Source: Ryuthela nishihirai
Lineage: Eukaryota > Arthropoda > Arachnida > Araneae > Heptathelidae
Length of the DNA: 64,000 nucleotides
NCBI GenBank assembly: GCA_038380435.1
Contig: JAWZYU010000020.1
Location: 41,572,307 to 41,636,306, forward strand
Direction of reading: 5' to 3'
Both the position numbers and the translations under genes were made by a program. Under the pieces are notes generated by a model. It saw only the letters and a list, made by a program, of their open reading frames with translations, did no database searches and was not told where the DNA came from. Positions 52,485-63,535 of this stretch are shown piece by piece. How positions within the stretch are numbered: position 1 is the first letter of the stretch; every line of letters begins with the position of its first letter.

Positions 52485-52773
52485 GCCCAATATCCGTGAT
52501 TATTTTATCACATCCACAGGAAAAGAAGTTTAACTTCTCTGATTTATCTCTTAATTAGCGTTTGCTGCCGAAACCACTAAGTAACTATCAGGAATAATTT
52601 ATTCGTTGATTTCCGTCCCCTTAAAAAATCTCCAGTTCGTTAATAGTAACGGCAGACCACTATATATCAGTTAATATATTTAGGAAACAAATCCGAATTT
52701 AGTGTCCCCCCCCCCGGCTCCTGACTCCTTTTATTGTCCTCTAATGCTGACAAGTATTCGGAAAATCAGAAGA

Positions 52774-53092
52774 TTTGGGTTGTTTTACCTCTGAGCGGTA
52801 CTTTTTTGCACACCATGGGCTAAATGGCCAAGTCACATGGACCCCGAAGGCTCAGAGAAGGTTGGGGGAGGGGACCCACTGGAATAGCTGTTGGAAGACA
52901 GATGGTAGCCTCCCGTCAAGGCCATCCAGCGTGTTCTTTAACGTGCACAGGGTATGACTCTCCCACACACGGGAACACGGCTTAACGTCCCATCCGACGG
53001 ACGGCTGTGACTCGAACCCAGCTGTGACTCGAACCTGGGAACTACAGATTACGAGCCTGGCGCGCTACCGACTGAGCCACCCCCGCCCCCAA
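52774..53092 (-). mobile_element. SINE1 copy with internal deletion
   Basis: Flanked by AAAATCAGAAGA (52762-52773 and 53093-53104). About 75 bp between GACGGACGG and the B-box are missing and CAGCTGTGACTCGAAC is partly duplicated at the scar. Confidence 0.95.
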
Positions 53093-53498
53093 AAAATCAG
53101 AAGAATGAGCAAAACATGTGCATCACCCAAGAAAACGATAACGTGAAAACGTTGTTACATATCACGAGGTCGTTAAAATGTAAAATAAATTTTTATACAA
53201 TTAAGCGTTTAGCTGTGACAAGAAAATTAAATTGACAAGTAGATGTATCCTCCGACTTGCTCGAATTTTGTTTAACGTGATTTCCTATAAACATTTATAT
53301 TAACAAATACGGATGTATAAGTTTTCACCTCATAGTTTTCCTCGTTAACTACGCTGAATGGACAAATTATTATATACACCCCGATAACAATATGCAAAGC
53401 AGAAGTATCGTGTCCAGTCACGTGGGACGCTGAAACTGGCAATGCCTATAAATAGAGCAGGTCTCTACGTATTGTAAACCAGTCACAGAGAAGTAATC

Positions 53499-54904
53499 AT
53501 GGTTAAAGGCAGCGATGTAAGTGAGTTTGACCGTGGCCAAATAGTAGGTGCGAGGAAGACCGCTTGTTCAATCATCGCAACTGTTGAACTGTTGGGATTT
53601 CCACGTTAGAACGTCGCACATGGATACCAAGACTACGTGAAATGCGACAAAACTTCCAATCAGCAGAAGAAATGTGGATTTAAACGTGCAGTTGACTCTC
53701 GAGGTGAGCGCAGACTATCCCGCATCCTTACAAGAAATCTCACAACCACTGTGTAGCAGATAATGTTGGAATTGAATGAGGGCGTGTTCACAAGCTTATG
53801 CACAAAGACTGTACCACGGAAAAAATAGACTATAGCAGTCGACGTCCACATCATGTCCCTTGTTGACTGCAAGGCACCAAAAGATTAGGCTGCAGTTTGC
53901 AAAGGCCTTTTCCAATTGGAGTGGGGAGGACTGAAAACGCGTCATCTGGTCTGACGAATCACGGTTTCAACATTGATGGGAGGGTGCATGTGTGGCGTAA
54001 ACCACATGAAGCAATCGACCCAGCTTGCCAAGTTGGGGTTATAGAGGCAGGTGGTGGTAACAATTTGGAGTGTGTTTACATGGGGTTCCTTGGGATCCCT
54101 CGTACTCGTTGAGACCTCCGTCAGCGGCACAAGGTATGTGAACATCCTCTCCGACCATCTACACCAGTTAGTAACGATTCTCTTGGGGCGGGGCGCTCAG
54201 TCGGTAGCGCGCCAGGCTCGTAATCTGTAGTTCCCAGGTTCGAGTCCCAGCTGGGTGAGCGTTGAGATTTATCTCCGCAAAAATTCCCCGCCCTGCCCAC
54301 GGTCAGTAGGGGACACCGATGGGCTTGGAAAGGCCTCCGTCCGTCGGATGGGACGTTAAGCCGTGGCGCCGTGTGCGGGAGAGCTATACCCTGTGCACGT
54401 TAAGGAACACGCTGGATGGCCTTGACGAGAGGCTACCATCTGTCTCCCAACAGCTGTTCCAGTGGGTCCCCTCCCCCAACCTTCTCTGAGCCTTCGGGGT
54501 CCATGTGACCTGGCCATTTAGTCCATGGTGTGCAAAAAAGTGCCGCTCAGAGGTAAAACAACCCAACCCAACGATTCTCTTTCAGTACCATAACGCTATC
54601 TTTCAACAGAACCACACCGCATTCTTCCCGAGTGGTGACCAATTGGTTCCAGGAGTATTCAACTGAGTTTATTACACTGGAATGGCTCCCTCGATCGTCG
54701 GATCTCAACCTCATTGAGAATTTGTGGGACGAATTGGAAAGATCTGCTCTAGCTCCCCAACCAGCAACTGTGGATGCTCTACGACAGGCGATCCTCACCT
54801 CATGGGCTATAATACCACCTCCGTGTTTTCAACACCTTATTGAGTCCTTACCAAGACGTTTGGTTGCTGTTGTGAGGGCAAAAGCTGGAGCAACATATTA
54901 TTAG
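53499..54904 (+). pseudogene. Tc1-like transposase, broken
   Basis: The ATG at 53499 opens MVKGSDVSEFDRGQIVGAR (N-terminal HTH of Tc1 transposases) but a stop follows at LGFPR. Later pieces: AVDSRGERRLSRILTRNLTT near 53690-53750, then HVIWSDESRF-like sequence near 53935-53965 in another frame, and after the SINE1 NWFQEYSTEFITLEWLPRSS then DLNLIENLWDELER (catalytic E region) and LVAVVRAKAGATYY at the C-terminus. Several stops and frameshifts; the central DDNA block is decayed. Confidence 0.85.
54185..54569 (+). mobile_element. SINE1 copy inside the Tc1 element
   Basis: Flanked by AACGATTCTCTT (54173-54184 and 54570-54581). The A-box has lost three bases (GGCGCTCAGTCGG). Confidence 0.95.
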
Positions 54905-54938
54905 GTAGATATATATAATAATTTGTCCATTCAGTGTA

Positions 54939-55344
54939 TTTAGTGAAGGCTGAAAAATAATTAAATTATTTCTTAATATCAAATTATTAGAATTCGCAAA
55001 TGTCTACAATGAATTGTATGAAACAGGACAGGTGCTTCGGTTATTCAAATATTATAAAAATATTTTAAACCAGGAGCATCCACCAGTTACTCATTACAAA
55101 TGAACTTCGGACGCATAAAATAAATAATCATTATACTGAATACGGCTCATTTCTTCCAATATTTTAACTTAACATTTTAAGTTGCATAACAAAACGATTT
55201 TGACAATTCATAGTACTCATAAAAAATATATTTTTTAAATCAATATATTTTCTTTATTCCTAAAAAATATGATTTTTCCCCAATTATATTCCCAAACTTA
55301 TTGGAAATTTAAAAATGTATGTTATAGTTTCAAAGTCAATAATT
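54939..55344. other. AT-rich spacer, no gene seen
   Basis: No recognised feature. Confidence 0.5.
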
Positions 55345-56712
55345 TTCCTTGAGGCTCTTGAAGAACACAGGTTTTTCCTAGTGTCTTTTTAAGAATGTAA
55401 TTTTTTTAGCGGCTCTCTAATAATGCTGTTTTTCTCCTAGTGGCTCTTTAAGAATAGTTTCTTTCTAGTAGCTCTTTAAGAATATAGGGCTTTTTCCATA
55501 GCTCTCTTTAAGAATATAATTTTTTCCTAGTGGCTCTTTAAGATTATAGTATTTTCCTAATGGCTCTTTAAGAATATAATTTTTTCCTGGTGGTTCTTTT
55601 TTAAAAATGTACTTTTTTCCTAGTGGCTTTTAAGAATATAATTTTTTTCCTAGTGGCTCTTTAAGAATACAGTTTTTTTCGTAGTGGCTCTTTAAGAATA
55701 TAATTTTTTTCCTAGTGGCTTTTTAAGAATATAGTTTTTTTCCTAGTGGCTCTTAAAGAATATAATTTTTTTCCTAATGGCTTTTAAGAATATAATTTTT
55801 TTTTCGTAGTGGCTCTTTAAGAATATAATTTTTTCCTAGTGACTCTTTAAGAATATAGTTTTTTTCCTAGTGGCTCTTTAAGAATATAGTTTTTTCCTAG
55901 TGGCTCTTTAAGAATATAATTTTTTCCCTAGTGGCTCTTTAAGAATATATTTTTTCGTAGTGGCTCTTTAAGAATATAATTTTTTTCCCAGTGGCTCTTT
56001 AATAATATAAATTTTTTCGTAGTGGCTCTTTAAGAATATAAATTTTTTCCTAGTGGCTCTTTAAGAATATAATTTTTTTCCTAGTGGCTCTTTAAGAATA
56101 TAATTTTTTTCCTAGTGGCTCTTTAAGAATATAATTTTTTTCCTAGTGGCTCTTTAAGAATATATTTTTTTCGTAGTGGCTCTTTAAGAATATAATTTTT
56201 TTCCTAGTGGCTGTTTAAGAATAATTTTTTTCCTAGTGGCTCTTTAAGAATATAATTTTTTTCCTAGTGGCTCTTTAAGAATATAATTTTTTCCTAGTGG
56301 CTCTTTAAGAATATAATTTTTTTCGTAGTGGCTCTTTAAGAATATAATTTTTTTCCTAGTGGCTGTTTAAGAATATAGTTTTTTTCCTAGTGGCTCTGTA
56401 AGAATATAAATTTTTTTCGTAGTGGCTCTTTAAGAATATAATTTTTTCCTAGTGGCTGTTTAAGAATATAGTTTTTTCCTAGTGGCTCTTTAAGAATATA
56501 ATTTTTTTCCTAGTGGCTTTTAAGAATATAGTTTTTTTCCTAGTGGCTCTTTAAGAATATAATTTTTTTCCTAGTGGCTCTTTAAGAATATAATTTTTTT
56601 CGTAGTGGCTCTTTAAGAATATAATTTTTTTCCTAGTGGCTCTTTAAGATATAGTTTTTTTCCTAGTGGCTCTTTAAGAATACAGGTTTTTGATAGTGGC
56701 TCTTCACTAAAT
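55345..56712. repeat. 31-bp minisatellite, about 44 units
   Basis: Consensus is made of CTTTAAGAATATAA, TTTTTTT and CCTAGTGGCT. The T run varies by 1-2 bases and CCTAG alternates with CGTAG. Units at the left edge are the most diverged. Confidence 0.95.
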
Positions 56713-57229
56713 TGGGTTGGACATAAGTTTGCTTTAAACAGTCAGTTTTCAAATCCTGACGAAATATTTCCTCAAAACTTACCCATAAGGCCAGGGGCGT
56801 AGCGAGCGACTATGGTAGTTGAGGTAGCGGGGAGAGAAATCGAAAATTTTTCAACTTGAAAATCAAATTTTGTAACTGAGAAGATAGTATCTCTGTCGGG
56901 TTCGTACCTAGATTTTCGTTCCGTGGGGGTGGGGGGGGGGTCAGGCAATTTTCTCTACTTTCCTGCATTTTGACATGTATCTTCCAATTTTGCGAACTAG
57001 CCATCATTCATCATTTCACAGAAATAATCCTAATATTTTTGAATATCATCTGGATTGTAGCAAGTCAGTGCGAATTTTCCCAACTTCCCTTGATTTGGAC
57101 TATTCTACTTAATTTCACAAAACCAGTCCCAACATCTCTCATAAATTTGTCAAGTCACTAAAAATTGTTCAAACTTCCCACGATTTTGCCAAGTTGTCTC
57201 GACTTGGCCAACTCTCTTTATTTTCACAA

Positions 57230-59217
57230 ATCATCATCATTATCATCATCCTCAAGCAGCCATGGGCTACGGAGGTCCAACCAGACTGCGCAGTTTAATT
57301 CTCCAAGCATATCTGTCCTGAGCTACATCTGCTGCATCCGGCCACTGTACACCAATTCTAACAAGGTCCTGTTTGACATTGTCTGCCCACCGCATCCTAG
57401 GTCTCCCCCTCCTTCTGAGGCCTCTAGGCACACTGTTCATAACCCTATTCGCCAATCTATAATTATCCATACGGGCAACATGGCCAAACCAACGGAGTCT
57501 CTCTCTGCACAATATGCTGCTTAAAGGAGGTTGCAGACTCCTTTGCCTAACCTCATCATTAGTTACAATTTAAACCACCTAATACCCAAGATACTGCGTA
57601 AGCATCTAGAATCAAAAGCATCTAGTTTCCTGTTATCATGTTTACACAGCGTCCAAGTTTCTCTACCATAACTAACCCTAGAAAGAACCAAACCATTATA
57701 CAGTCTAATTTTAGTCTTTAGGTGTATACGCCTATTTCTCCACGATCTCCATAGATTCTTAAAAGTCCCGGCAGCAATACCTATTCGTCTGTTAATCTCA
57801 TGCCGCACATCACCAGTATCAGTTACGTAGCTCCCAAGGTAATTAAACTGTGACACCTGCTCAAGACTGCAACCATTCAGATTAACTGAATCACAACCTG
57901 TCTGACCAATTTTCATCACTTTAGTTTTCTCTCTGTTTATAACCAAACCTACTCTTACTACCAGTCTCATCAACAGCTCGAATGAAAGAGTTCATCTCAT
58001 CAACATCATTTGCCAAAAGGGCTAAATCATCAGCATAATCTAAATCAGAAATTTTCGTATCTCCAGCCCATTTAAGGCCAAAAGCTTTCCCTTGAAGTGA
58101 ATTTCGCATAACATAATCAACAACCAAACTAAAGAGAAAAGGAGACAAAATTCACCCTTGTCGAACACCAGAAGTAATGCTAAACCAATTGCTACAAGCC
58201 TTACCAACTCTCTCACACGACTCAGTGATATTATAGAGAGCTTTCATTATGTTAACTAACTTGTCTGGTATACCATATGATCTCACAATCAACCACAAAT
58301 TATGACGATCAACAGATTCGAAAGCCTTTTTGAAATCAACAAAGCCAGCAACCAAAGGTTTCTGAAACTCTAAACATTTCTCAAGAATCTGCCTAAGTGA
58401 AAATATCTGATCAACACATCCCCTACCACTTCTGAATCCACATTGCTCATCACGCAATTGCCTGTCAACCAGATTCTTAATTCTATTAAGCACAATCATG
58501 GAAAGAACCTTACCTGGAACAGAGAGCAGGCTGATACCCCTACAGTTATCACAAGAACTGCTATCACCTTTTTTGAAAATAGGGATAATAATAGCTCTGG
58601 TAAAATCTTTAGGAACCATGCCTTTATCATAAAAGTTATTCAAAATTTCAGTCATCCAAATGGTAACTGAAACATTCCCAGCTCTAAGCATTTCCGCAGT
58701 AATTTCATCCACCCCTGGGAATTTATGAAGTTTAAGTTTAGAAATAGCCAAACTAACTTCGGATTGTGTTATAGGGCCAACATTAAAGCCTCCAATGCAT
58801 CTATCATCATTGCAAACAATGGGAATAGAACTAATCACATTGTTTAGAACATCACTGAAATGCTCAGCCCACCTAGCCATGACAGAATCCTCACCTTCTA
58901 TAACCTTACCTTGTTTATCCTTCAATCCCTGTATACCTGTTCGCTTTCTACCACACAAAACATTAACTATCTGGTACAGCTCTCTGCTGTTGTGCTGTCT
59001 AACTGCTTCCTCAGCTTTGTCAGCCAGGCCATCAAGCCAAAGATTCTTATCAGTAGCTAACTGATCCTTTACACGTTTATTAAGTTCTTTGTAATGCTTT
59101 CTAAATATTTGTATATCCTTTCTATTAGGACTAGTAGGGTACTGATTAAGGACATTCCTGCAGTTCCTTCTTTCTGAAATAAGCTCAAGTGCCTTATCAC
59201 TTAAAAACCTAATCCCA
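57230..59217 (-). mobile_element. RTE-like non-LTR retrotransposon, 5' truncated
   Basis: Minus-strand LINE of about 2 kb with a 3' tail of ATG/ATA repeats (CATCATCATTATCATCATC in plus orientation at 57231-57250). ATTTTCACAA occurs at both edges (57220-57229 and 59218-59227) and may be the duplication, although the host array contains similar words. Confidence 0.85.
57267..59217 (-). pseudogene. RTE-like reverse transcriptase, few lesions
   Basis: Copies element RNA into DNA at the target. Domains on the minus strand from 59217: linker (LWLDGLADKAEEAVRQHNSR), RT with CRGISLLSVPGKVLSMIVLN, RDEQCGFRSGRGCVDQIF and VDFKKAFESVDR, then SGVRQG. Next comes a stop where the family has Cys (QGCILSP), then SPFLFSLVVDYVMRN and the catalytic LDYADDLALL near 58035. 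One frameshift is near 57965 and another near 57568. The C-terminus is RLRWFGHVARM, GRPRMRWADNVKQDL, typical of RTE-like LINEs. The endonuclease is absent by 5' truncation. With only one nonsense change and two frameshifts it is the best-kept LINE here. The clade assignment is by eye. Confidence 0.85.
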
Positions 59218-59705
59218 ATTTTCACAATTCGCCTGTATTTTACCAAGCGGATTCGAATTTTGCGAACTACCATAGATTTTGCAAACTCCCCAAGATTTTG
59301 ATAAGAGTTCTCGATTTTTCCAACTCTCCTTAATTTCATACAACCAATCCCAATTCTAACAACTCACCTGCATTTTACTGCGTGTTTTCCGATTTTGCGA
59401 ACTCTCCTAGATTTTTCCAAGTTGCCTCGATTTGGCCAACTCTCTTTATTTTCACAAAAACAAATTCAATTTTTACATCTCTCCTGAATTTGCCAAGTCA
59501 CTGCAAATTTTTCTAATTTCCCAAAACTTTGCCAAGTCGTCTCGATTTTGTCAACTCTCCTTAATTTCACAAACCAAATTCCAATTATCACAACTCGCCC
59601 GTATTTTACCAAGTGGATTCGAATTTTGTCGACTACCCTAGATTTTGCTACGTTTCCTCGATTTGTCCAACACTCCTTAATTTCATAAAACTAATCCCAG
59701 TTTTC

Positions 59706-59834
59706 GGTGTGTTGTTTTTCTGCTGAGGTCCTGCCAACCTCACAGACCTTCTACTATGGCATATAAACTGACAGGCTCCTGTCAGACCTCTGTGGCAAGC
59801 AGCTGCTTGAGGGGGTATTTATTTTATTTTTTTT
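59706..59834 (+). mobile_element. 5'-truncated SINE2 with 13-bp TSD
   Basis: Terminal 110 bp plus tail, flanked by AATCCCAGTTTTC (59693-59705 and 59835-59847), inserted into the satellite-like array. Confidence 0.94.
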
Positions 59835-61197
59835 AATCCCAGTTTTCACAACTCGCTTATATTTTACCAAGTAGATTCGAATTTTGCACACTACCCTAGA
59901 TTTTGCCAAGTTGCCTCGATTTTTCCAACTCGCCGTAATTTTACAGAAAAAAATCGCAATATTTACATCTTCCCTGAATTTGCCAAGTCATTCCGAATTT
60001 TATCATTTCTCCTTAATTGCATAAGAAAGGCAAAATTTTCACAACTCCCCTGTATTTTACCAAATGGCTTCGAATTTTGCTAACTCCCCAAGATTTTGCC
60101 AAGAGTTCTCGATTTTTCCAACACTCTTTAATTTTACAAAACCACTGATTTTGGCAAATCGCCACAATTTTACAGAAAAAAATCTCATTTTTTATATCTC
60201 ACCTGATTTTTGCAAAGTCACTCTGAATTTTTCCAACTCTCCTAGATTTTGCGAAGTTACCTCGATTTTGCCAACACGCCATAATTTTACAGAAAAATGA
60301 TTTCAATTTTTACATCACACCTGAATTTTGCCAACTCTCCACGATTTTCCCAAGTCACTCCAAATTTTGCCAACTCCCCAAGATTTTGCCAGATCACTCC
60401 GAATTTTAACACTGCCACTAGATTTTGCCAAATCACTCTTGAATTTTGACACTGCCACTAGATTTTTCCAAGTTTCCTCAATTTCGTCAACTCGCCATAT
60501 GTTTACGTACCCCCCCCCCCAAATTTTACATCTCAGCTGATTTTTGCCAACTCCCCACGATTTTGCCAAGTCACTCCTAATTTTGTCAACTCCCCAAGAT
60601 TTTGTCAAGTCTCTCAGAATTTTACTAACTCCCCAAGCTCTTTGCCAAGTTGTCCCGATTTTGCCAACTCACCTGTATTTTACTAAGTGGCTTCGAATTT
60701 TTCCAAGTTTCCTCAATTTCGCCAACTCGCCATAAGTTTACGTACCCCCCCCCCCCCCCAAATTTTACATCTCAGCTGATTTTTGCCAACTCCCCACGAT
60801 TTTGCCCAGTCACTCCTAATTTTGTCAACTCCCCAAGATTTTGCCAAGTCTCTCAGAATTTTACTAACTCCCCAAGCTCTTTGCTAAGTTGTCCCGATTT
60901 TGCCAACTCACCTGTATTTTACTTAGTGGCTTCGAATTTTATCAACTGCTCTAGATTTTACCATCTCCATTTTTCCCAACTGCCCTAGATTTGCCAAGTT
61001 GCCTCGATTTTGACAACTACCCTAGATTTTGCCAAGTTGTGTAGATTTTGCTAACTCCCCTTCATTTTACAAAAAAAAAATTGCAAATTTTCACAACTCA
61101 CTTAGATTTTACGAAGTCGCTTCGAATTTTGCCAACTCCGAGTTATTTGGGGGGGAACCTCTCCACCCCACCCCATAGCTACGCCACTACATAAGGC

Positions 61198-62250
61198 GAT
61201 TAAACTTTTCATTATATTTCGATTTAACTGCTATCGCTGGTTTTAACAAAAACGAACGAAAAAAAAAATCAAATTTTAAAAGAAAATAAACCTATATTCA
61301 GTATATCGATTGATTTTTGTTTCAAGGACATTGCAAACAGCAAAAAAGAAACTTTAAATACCCTACTTCAATTTCTTTCCAAAAACATGTATTGAAAACT
61401 CTTGAAATAACATGATAGTACGTTTAGATTCCGAAATAAGAAACGAGATAGAAAGAATTCCAGTCGCGATAGAGAAAAATGTGCTGAAAATAACCCTATC
61501 TAGGAAACGCATAATATTGCTGAGAAGGACAATGCAATGAAGAATGGCTCGAATATCCGGAAGTTATGAATGGTCTGCAGTGGCAATATCTTGAATTCTT
61601 TTGTTCCTCGTAAACTACGCCTGTTGAAGTCTTCTCTTCGTAATCTTCTTCTCCATGTGTCACTCTGGTTGACAATTGAAAGCTTCTTTCTATAACATTG
61701 AGTTACATTTGATCTGAATACATTTGATTTCAAACTGAAATTCTTTCTCAACAGAGTTGGAGTAAACAAAGTCAATAACGCGCATTTCGTGCTGCCATCT
61801 AGTGATTATAAAATTCGTACTTTCACTCCCTAATTGCATTAAATATAAGACCGACAAATTATTCTTTATCAAGCCAGTAAAAAGGAAAATTCTACGCTTC
61901 TGAAAATTCTATGCTATTTCATTGAAAAAATGCTGCGACAGAGATATGTTAGATGTCTTGTTTAAACCTAATCATATTTCGATTTTTTTTAACGATACTT
62001 TTTCAAAGCATTTATCGAGTTAAGGAGACTCGAACATAACATTGCAACTTATGCTAAGATTTTTTTTTCTAAGATTATTTAGATCATTTAATACATTTCG
62101 GTATTAAATGTATTAAAAATTGTTAAATGAATTATTCAAATCATTAAGTACATTTCGGTATTAAATGAATATATAACATTAATAATTTCTTACATTTTTT
62201 GTTTTATTTTTGCTTAACGTTTTAGAGGAAAGCTTCAAAATGAGGATGTT
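61198..62250. other. AT-rich spacer, no gene seen
   Basis: Unique sequence. A minus-strand frame at 61775-61500 is unrecognised and unsupported. Confidence 0.5.
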
Positions 62251-63212
62251 CTTGTTAAATGTTTCAGTTTCATTGTTAAACGTTTTTCTTGTTAAATGTT
62301 TCAGTTTCATTGTTAAACGTTTTTCTTGTTAAATGTTTCAGTTTCATTGTTAAACGTTTTTCTTGTTAAATGTTTCAGTTTCATTGTTAAACGTTTTTCT
62401 TGTTAAATGTTTCAGTTTCATTGTTAAACGTTTTTCTTGTCAAATGTTTCAGTTTCATTGTTAAACGTTTTTCTTGTCAAATGTTTCAGTTTCATTGTTA
62501 AACGTTTTTCTTGTCAAATGTTTCAGTTTCATTGTTAAACGTTTTTCTTGTCAAATGTTTCAGTTTCATTGTTAAACGTTTTTCTTGTCAAATGTTTCAG
62601 TTTCATTGTTAAACGTTTTTCTTGCTAAATGTTTCAGTTTCATTGTTAAACGTTTTTCTTGTTAAATGTTTCAGTTTCATTGTTAAACGTTTTTCTTGTT
62701 AAATGTTTCAGTTTCATTGTTAAACGTTTTTCTTGTTAAATGTTTCAGTTTCATTGTTAAACGTTTTTCTTGTCAAATGTTTCAGTTTCATTGTTAAACG
62801 TTTTTCTTGTCAAATGTTTCAGTTTCATTGTTAAACGTTTTTCTTGTCAAATGTTTCAGTTTCATTGTTAAACGTTTTTCTTGTCAAATGTTTCAGTTTC
62901 ATTGTTAAACGTTTTTCTTGCTAAATGTTTCAGTTTCATTGTTAAACGTTTTTCTTGCTAAATGTTTCAGTTTCATTGTTAAACGTTTTTCTTGTTAAAT
63001 GTTTCAGTTTCATTGTTAAACGTTTTTCTTGTTAAATGTTTCAGTTTCATTGTTAAACGTTTTTCTTGTTAAATGTTTCAGTTTCATTGTTAAACGTTTT
63101 TCTTGTTAAATGTTTCAGTTTCATTGTTAAACGTTTTTCTTGTTAAATGTTTCAGTTTCATTGTTAAACGTTTTTCTTGTTAAATGTTTCAGTTTCATTG
63201 TTAAATGTTTCA
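62251..63212. repeat. 37-bp tandem array, 26 units, three variants in blocks
   Basis: Units consist of CTTGTTAAATGTTTCAG, TTTCATTGTTAAACG and TTTTT. The fifth and sixth bases vary: CTTGTTAAATG (T), CTTGTCAAATG (C) and CTTGCTAAATG (X). Reading left to right the order is T5, C5, X1, T3, C4, X2, T6. The rest of each unit is nearly invariant. Confidence 0.97.
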
Positions 63213-63298
63213 AACATCAATATCAGAAGAATGTTTCTGAAACAGAATTAAATAAATTTCAACTCGATCACTATAACAAATGTCAAGGATAAACAATA

Positions 63299-63535
63299 AA
63301 ACAACTGTGAAGTGCCAAGTTGAATAATATAACAACAGTCTAGTGCTAGGTAGAACAATGTAACAACTATGTAGTGCTAGGTTAAACAACATAACAATTG
63401 TCCAGTGCCAAGTTGAAAAATATAACTATCTACTGCTAAGTTGCACAATATAACAACTATCTAATTCTAAATAGGTGTCAGGTTGAACAATATAGAAGCT
63501 CTCAAGTGTCAAGTTGAATAATATTACAATTATTA
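63299..63535. repeat. Diverged 31-bp tandem repeat
   Basis: About seven units such as AACAACTGTGAAGTGCC followed by AAGTTGAATAATAT, with substitutions and one short unit. Confidence 0.8.

Larger units (their letters stand above)
53352..54936 (+). mobile_element. Tc1-like transposon with nested SINE1
   Basis: Inverted ends CGCTGAATGGACAAATTATT (53352) and AATAATTTGTCCATTCAGTG (to 54936), both bounded by TA (53350-53351 and 54937-54938). Without the SINE1 it is about 1.19 kb, short for an intact Tc1. Confidence 0.93.
56940..61130. repeat. Degenerate tandem array (GATTTTGCCAAGT family)
   Basis: Imperfect units built from GATTTTGCCAAGT, CGAATTTTGCCAACTC, CTGTATTTTACCAAGTGG and AATTTCACAAAACC. 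A larger period of roughly 115 bp is suggested near 59230-59960. At 60470-60930 a 235-bp segment is tandemly duplicated, including a C run after GTTTACGTACC. The array is split by the RTE LINE and a SINE2. Confidence 0.85.
56792..61189. mobile_element. hAT-like element carrying a satellite-like array
   Basis: The inverted ends CAGGGGCGTAGC (56792) and GCTACGCCACTA (ending 61189) are the common hAT terminus type. The perfect 8-bp duplication CATAAGGC flanks it (56784-56791 and 61190-61197). The interior is a degenerate tandem array with no coding capacity. Later insertions are an RTE LINE and a SINE2, which account for about half its length. Confidence 0.85.

Noticed and set aside
60315..60608. 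Minus-strand 97-codon frame with repeated ILAKSWGVGKI-like motifs
   Set aside because: It follows the tandem array period and has no independent support, so it is a by-product of the repeat.
62251..63212. CRISPR-like array
   Set aside because: Units are contiguous 37-bp tandem repeats without unique spacers, in an animal genome.
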